Shown here: one piece after another, positions 59,996 through 64,000 of the stretch
How the letters are laid out: each line of letters starts with the position of its first letter
Numbering within the stretch: the first letter of the stretch is position 1
Assembly (NCBI RefSeq): GCF_016616885.1
Contig: NZ_CP067102.1
Coordinates: 3,128,501-3,192,500, forward strand
Length of the DNA stretch: 64,000 bases
Direction: 5' to 3'
From: Bradyrhizobium diazoefficiens
GTDB taxonomy: Bacteria; Pseudomonadota; Alphaproteobacteria; Rhizobiales; Xanthobacteraceae
Position numbers and translations under genes: made by a program
The notes under the pieces: model-generated
Databases searched by the model: none
What the model was told of the DNA's origin: nothing
The model's input: the letters and a program-made list of their open reading frames with translations, nothing else

Positions 59996-61408
59996 ATGCC
60001 GGCAGAATATCTTCAGCTGCACTCGTTTTCGAAAGAGTGGAACGTGCGAGGCGCGCAAGCTGCGTCCGCTCTGACGCTGGCTGCAATGAGCCTCGGCTAT
60101 GGCGTGGTGCAGCTCGACGTCACCATCGTCAACACCGCGCTCGACGCCATGGGCAAGTCGCTCGGCGGCGGCGTTGCCGAGTTGCAATGGGTCGTCAGCG
60201 CCTACACCATCGCCTTTGCCGCCTTCATCCTGACGGCCGGCGCACTCGGCGACCGGATCGGCGCCAAGCGTATCTTCATGGCGGGGTTTGCGCTCTTCAC
60301 CGCGGCCTCGCTGGCCTGCGCGCTGTCTCCCCACGCCATCATGTTGATCGGCGCGCGGCTGGTCCAGGGGCTGGCGGCGGCGATCCTCGTGCCCAATTCG
60401 CTGGCGCTGCTGAACCACACCTATACGGACGACCGCGCGCGCGGCCGTGCCGTCGCGGTCTGGGCCGCGGGCGCGAGCCTGGCGCTGACCGCCGGTCCCT
60501 TCGTCGGCGGTGCGCTGATCACGCTGGTTGGCTGGCGCGCGATCTTCCTCGTCAATCTGCCGATCGGCCTCGCTGGTCTGTGGCTGAGCTGGCGGTATGC
60601 GGTGGAGACCACGCGGGCGCGCTCGCGCGAGATTGATCTGCCCGGCCAGTTTGCTGCCATCGGCGCGCTCGGAGCCCTCGCGGGCGCGATCATCGAGGGC
60701 GGCGAGCTTGGCTGGCAGCATTCGCTCGTGCTTTCGGCCTTCGCGGCGGCCGCGGTCCTCGCCACGCTGTTCGTCTGGCGCGAGAGCCGCACGTCGCAGC
60801 CGATGCTTCCGCTGTCCTTGTTCAGTCACCGGCTGTTTACCCTGACCACGGTCGTCGGCCTCCTCGTCAACATCGCGATCTACGGCCTGATCTTCGTGCT
60901 CAGCCTCTACTTCCAGCGCATCAACGGCCTGTCGGCCTGGTGGACCGGGCTCGCCTTCGTGCCGATGATGGGCGCGGTGCTGCCGGTCAATCTGCTGGCG
61001 CCGCGCCTCGCCGAGCGTATCGGCCCGTGCCCGACTATCGTCGTCGGCGCCTGCATCTCGGCGCTTGGCTGTCTTGGTCTGGTCTGGATCGAGGCGGGGA
61101 CGAGCTATTGGGCAATCTTCGCGCAGATGATCGCGATCAGCGGTGGGCTTGGTCTCCTGGTGCCGCCTCTCACCTCGACCTTGCTCGGTAGCGTCGAGAA
61201 GGCGCGTTCCGGTATCGCTGCGGGTGTGCTCAACGCGACGCGGCAGACCGGCAGCGTCCTTGGCGTTGCGTTGTTCGGTTCGTTGGTCGGCGGCGAAGGC
61301 GCATTCATGCAGGGCTTGCATCTCGCGCTGGTTATCTCAGCCGCTGTCCTGCTACTTGCGGCTGCGACTATTGGGATTGGTGCACGAACGCGCGGGCGAA
61401 CAATGTGA
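59996..61408 (+). CDS. DHA2-family MFS drug efflux transporter (EmrB/QacA type)
   Basis: The 470-residue protein has fourteen predicted membrane segments. Conserved parts are LDVTIVNTALDAMGKSLGG (helix 1, DHA2 Asp), LTAGALGDRIGAKRIFMAGF (motif A) and LVQGLAAAILVPNSLALLN. DHA2 pumps export drugs, dyes or bile-type compounds with protons. No EmrA-type adaptor adjoins it. The start at 59996 has GAGGTGG upstream; ATG 59963 and TTG 59960 are longer alternatives. It is divergent from the other MFS gene, sharing a 229-base control region. Confidence 0.87.
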   Translation: MPAEYLQLHSFSKEWNVRGAQAASALTLAAMSLGYGVVQLDVTIVNTALDAMGKSLGGGVAELQWVVSAYTIAFAAFILTAGALGDRIGAKRIFMAGFALFTAASLACALSPHAIMLIGARLVQGLAAAILVPNSLALLNHTYTDDRARGRAVAVWAAGASLALTAGPFVGGALITLVGWRAIFLVNLPIGLAGLWLSWRYAVETTRARSREIDLPGQFAAIGALGALAGAIIEGGELGWQHSLVLSAFAAAAVLATLFVWRESRTSQPMLPLSLFSHRLFTLTTVVGLLVNIAIYGLIFVLSLYFQRINGLSAWWTGLAFVPMMGAVLPVNLLAPRLAERIGPCPTIVVGACISALGCLGLVWIEAGTSYWAIFAQMIAISGGLGLLVPPLTSTLLGSVEKARSGIAAGVLNATRQTGSVLGVALFGSLVGGEGAFMQGLHLALVISAAVLLLAAATIGIGARTRGRTM

Positions 61409-61439
61409 GTAACCGCGCACATTCCCTGTTCACCATTCG

Positions 61440-61464
61440 GGTAACCGGCAGACAGCCGGTTACC
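61440..61464. promoter_or_regulatory. Perfect dyad upstream of the c-di-GMP enzyme gene
   Basis: GGTAACCGG (61440-61448), 7-base spacer, CCGGTTACC (61456-61464). It ends 50 bases before the ATG at 61515. It has no T-run, so an operator or a leader-RNA hairpin is more likely than a terminator. Confidence 0.4.
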
Positions 61465-61514
61465 GACTGTCCACTTCTGCCGGTTCTAGTGCCCGATGGG
61501 AATAGAGGCCGGCA

Positions 61515-63914
61515 ATGTATCAAGTTCTGTTTTGTCTCACGGACCAGCATGATTGGCGTCTGGTCGCACTTGGCGGGGTGGTGTGTTTGCTCGCCAGCGC
61601 GGCGGCAATCAGCCTGTTTCACCGCGCGCGTGCGGCGAGCGGGTCGGCTCGCCTGGTCTGGATCATGCTCGATGCTGTCGTCGCCGGTTGCGGTATCTGG
61701 GCAACCCATTTCATCGCGATGCAGGCCTATGGGCCGGGCGCCGGTGGCGCCTACAACATCCCCGTAACGGTCCTGTCGCTGATCTTTGCGATCGCAGTCA
61801 CCTTCATCGGTCTCAGCATATCGGCTTCGACGACGCGCGGGGGTCTGGTCGCGGTCGGTGGCGCCGTCGTCGGCGCAGGCGTGGCCGCGATGCATTATAC
61901 CGGCATGATGGCGTTCGAGATACCTGCCCATGTCGGCTGGACCGCGGGGACCGTGACGGTATCGATCTTGCTCGGCATCCTCTTTGGATCGGCCGCCTTG
62001 CACGTCGCGGGGCGAGGCGATAGCCCGTCCAACGCGCTTGCTGCGATGATCCTGTTGACGATCGCCATCGTCTCTCACCATTTCACTGCGATGGGCGCGC
62101 TGGAATTGACGCCCGATCCCACGCTTGTGATCAGCGGTCTTTCGATCCCGCCGCAGTCGCTGTCCATTCTGACCGCAAGCGCGGCCGCGGCCATTCTCGT
62201 CATTGCGCTTACCGCGGCCGTGCTCGACCGTCGCGCCAAGGGCGAGATCGGACGCCAGCAGGTCGTGCTGGACACAGCACTCGAGAACATGTCGCAGGGA
62301 TTGTGCATGTTCGATGCCGAAGGCAAGATCATCCTGTTCAACGAACGCTATGCGGCGATGGTCCGCCGCTCCGACATGCAGCTCACCGGCCGCGTCCTGC
62401 TCGACATTCTCCGCGAGGAGGCGGCGAAAGGGCAGTGGAATGGCGAGCCCGAACAATTTTTTGCACGCCTGGTCGAGGATGCCCGGGAGGGGCGTACGAC
62501 AACTGATGTTGTCCGCCGGTTCGACCGCTCGATCCGCGTCGTCAACCAGCCGATGCAGGGCGGCGGCTGGGTCGCCACCTTCGAGGACATCACCGAATGG
62601 CTGGACGCGCAGGCCAAGATCTCGCACATGGCACGCCATGACGCGCTCACCAATCTGCCGAACCGCGTGCTGTTCCACGAGGAGCTCGAACAGGGATTGC
62701 GCCGGGCGGGTGCCAACGACCAGCTCGCGGTGCTCTGTCTCGACCTCGACCATTTCAAGGACATCAACGACTCGCTCGGCCATCCCATCGGCGACGCACT
62801 GCTGAAGGAGGTCGGCCGCAGGCTGAAGGCCACTGTCGGCGAGCACGACACCGTGGCCCGCCTTGGCGGCGACGAGTTCGCCGTGGTCCAGATCGGCCGC
62901 TCGGAGGAGGCTGCCGCGCGGGCGCTCGCCGGCCGCCTCGTCGAGGTGATCTCCGCGCCTTACGAGATCGACAACCATCAAATCGTGATCGGCGTCTCGA
63001 TCGGCATCTCGCTGTCGCCGCAGGACGGCAGCAATCCCGACGCGCTGTTGAAAAACGCCGACCTCGCGCTGTACCGCGCCAAGGCGGACGGCCGCGGCAC
63101 CTATCGCTTCTTCGAGACCGGCATGGACGCGCGCGCACAGGCGCGGCGCCTGCTGGAAATGGACATGCGGGCGGCGCTCCAGCGCGACGAATTCCAGCCG
63201 TACTACCAGCCTATCCGCGACGTCGCGAGCGATCGCGTGGTCGTCTTCGAGGCACTGCTGCGCTGGAACCACCCGCAGCGCGGCCTGATCTCGCCCATCA
63301 ACTTCATTCCACTTGCCGAGGAGACTGGTCTCATCATCCAGCTCGGTGAGCTGGTGCTGCACAGTGCCTGTGCGGATGCCGCGACCTGGCCGGATGACAT
63401 CGGCGTCGCCGTCAACCTCTCGCCGGTACAGTTCAAGAATCCAAACCTGATCGCGTCGGTGACCGATGCACTGGAGAAATCAGGGCTCGCGGCGCGCCGC
63501 CTCGAGCTCGAGATCACCGAATCCGTGCTGCTCCAGAACAGCGAGGCGACGCTGACCACGCTGCACGACCTGCGCGCCATGGGTGTGCGGATCTCGCTCG
63601 ACGATTTCGGCACCGGCTATTCGTCGCTGAGTTACTTGCGCAGCTTCCCGTTCGACAAGATCAAGATCGACCGTTCCTTCGTGTCCGAGCTCGCCACGCG
63701 CGAAGATTCGGTGGCGATCATCCGCGCCGTGACCGGCCTCGGCCGCAGCCTCGGCATCGTCACCACGGCGGAGGGCGTCGAGAATGACGCGCAGCTCGAG
63801 TTGCTTCGCCGTGAAGGCTGCACCCAGGCGCAAGGCTATCTGTTCAGCCAGCCCCGGCCTGCTTGCGACGTTGCGATGATGTTGGAACGGCCGCGCCTGC
63901 TCGCCTCGGCCTAA
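61515..63914 (+). CDS. MHYT-PAS-GGDEF-EAL cyclic-di-GMP enzyme
   Basis: The 799-residue protein has an integral-membrane MHYT sensor (about 1-240) with WATHFIAMQAY, AAMHYTGMMAF and VSHHFTAMGAL. These His/Met motifs are proposed to bind copper and sense CO, NO or O2. A PAS domain (about 250-365) follows, then GGDEF at about 450-454 (RLGGDEFAVV, intact active site) and EAL near 578 (FEALLRW) with ENDAQLELL at the end. Both catalytic domains look complete, so synthesis and hydrolysis of c-di-GMP are possible. A perfect dyad precedes the gene. Confidence 0.93.
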   Translation: MYQVLFCLTDQHDWRLVALGGVVCLLASAAAISLFHRARAASGSARLVWIMLDAVVAGCGIWATHFIAMQAYGPGAGGAYNIPVTVLSLIFAIAVTFIGLSISASTTRGGLVAVGGAVVGAGVAAMHYTGMMAFEIPAHVGWTAGTVTVSILLGILFGSAALHVAGRGDSPSNALAAMILLTIAIVSHHFTAMGALELTPDPTLVISGLSIPPQSLSILTASAAAAILVIALTAAVLDRRAKGEIGRQQVVLDTALENMSQGLCMFDAEGKIILFNERYAAMVRRSDMQLTGRVLLDILREEAAKGQWNGEPEQFFARLVEDAREGRTTTDVVRRFDRSIRVVNQPMQGGGWVATFEDITEWLDAQAKISHMARHDALTNLPNRVLFHEELEQGLRRAGANDQLAVLCLDLDHFKDINDSLGHPIGDALLKEVGRRLKATVGEHDTVARLGGDEFAVVQIGRSEEAAARALAGRLVEVISAPYEIDNHQIVIGVSIGISLSPQDGSNPDALLKNADLALYRAKADGRGTYRFFETGMDARAQARRLLEMDMRAALQRDEFQPYYQPIRDVASDRVVVFEALLRWNHPQRGLISPINFIPLAEETGLIIQLGELVLHSACADAATWPDDIGVAVNLSPVQFKNPNLIASVTDALEKSGLAARRLELEITESVLLQNSEATLTTLHDLRAMGVRISLDDFGTGYSSLSYLRSFPFDKIKIDRSFVSELATREDSVAIIRAVTGLGRSLGIVTTAEGVENDAQLELLRREGCTQAQGYLFSQPRPACDVAMMLERPRLLASA

Positions 63915-63917
63915 TTG

Positions 63918-64000
63918 CTACCCGCGGCGCAGCGCGAAATGCGCGCCGCAAAACGCCATCACGGCGCCGAGACACAGCGCCGCGAGGGCGGCCAGCACGC
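63918..64000 (-). CDS. 3' end of a membrane protein gene, partial
   Basis: The last 26 codons before a TAG read as a hydrophobic helix ending in a short basic tail (VLAALAALCLGAVMAFCGAH, then FALRRG). This is the C-terminal transmembrane segment of an unidentified inner-membrane protein; most of the gene lies beyond the window. It converges on the c-di-GMP gene, with only three bases between the stops. Confidence 0.5.
   Translation of the reverse strand, partial: VLAALAALCLGAVMAFCGAHFALRRG

Noticed and set aside
61368..63362. Frame of 664 codons opposite the c-di-GMP enzyme
   Set aside because: Antisense shadow; the plus strand has complete MHYT, PAS, GGDEF and EAL motifs.

Overview
The window is high-GC chromosomal DNA of an alphaproteobacterium, most likely Bradyrhizobium or a close relative. 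The evidence is a growth-pole-ring-type giant protein of polar-growing Rhizobiales, promoters matching the alphaproteobacterial general stress sigma factor EcfG, a perfect CtrA-type box, a DUF1127 gene, and several palindromic intergenic repeat families that I associate from memory with Bradyrhizobium. I see no rRNA, tRNA, CRISPR array, transposase or phage genes.

Layout. 1-7.2 kb is an envelope/surface polysaccharide area: the 3' end of a DegT-type sugar aminotransferase, murJ, a possible small RNA or 25-codon leader ahead of a DUF1127 gene, then methyltransferase, GT2 glycosyltransferase, a second methyltransferase and a multi-membrane-span glycosyltransferase-like protein. 7.5-13.7 kb carries an orphan form-II CoxL-like molybdenum hydroxylase, a c'/c556 cytochrome, a cystathionine gamma-synthase-family enzyme, a CHRD protein, a diheme cytochrome c and a stand-alone RAM domain. 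13.8-15.8 kb is a hybrid sensor kinase whose membrane input domain keeps the residues of the plant ETR1 ethylene-binding site. 16-20 kb holds thiD, an LpxH-like phosphoesterase overlapping a GT4 glycosyltransferase, and a threonine dehydratase. 20.1-20.8 kb is gene-free repeat DNA with a nested MITE-like element. A secreted caspase-like protein, an Ala/Glu-rich protein, an MFS transporter and a dipeptide epimerase follow, then a lipid-transport operon (MlaB-E fusion, MlaF, MlaD).

A roughly 2-kb block (29.1-31.2 kb) of small genes, two with EcfG-type promoters, lies between the 3' end of mlaD and a 59-bp imperfect direct copy of that end, and looks like an insertion. At 31.8-37.5 kb is the 1882-residue GPR/RgsE-like protein with 22- and 44-residue repeats; upstream of it are CtrA boxes and a divergent single-domain Hpt protein. 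38.4-42.9 kb has a 2Fe-2S ferredoxin, an acyl-CoA thioesterase, a ferredoxin-NADP reductase and several hypothetical or secreted proteins.

43.1-52.3 kb is a complete D-glucarate/galactarate catabolic locus: transporter, LysR regulator, KdgD, GudD, ketoglutarate semialdehyde dehydrogenase, GarD and an extra mandelate-racemase-family enzyme. Together they take the sugar diacids to 2-oxoglutarate. 52.5-64 kb holds a secreted phosphodiesterase, an SGNH hydrolase, a flippase-like membrane protein, a stress-type DUF892 ferritin-like gene with an EcfG-type promoter, two divergent MFS exporters, an MHYT-PAS-GGDEF-EAL c-di-GMP enzyme, and the tail of a further membrane protein.
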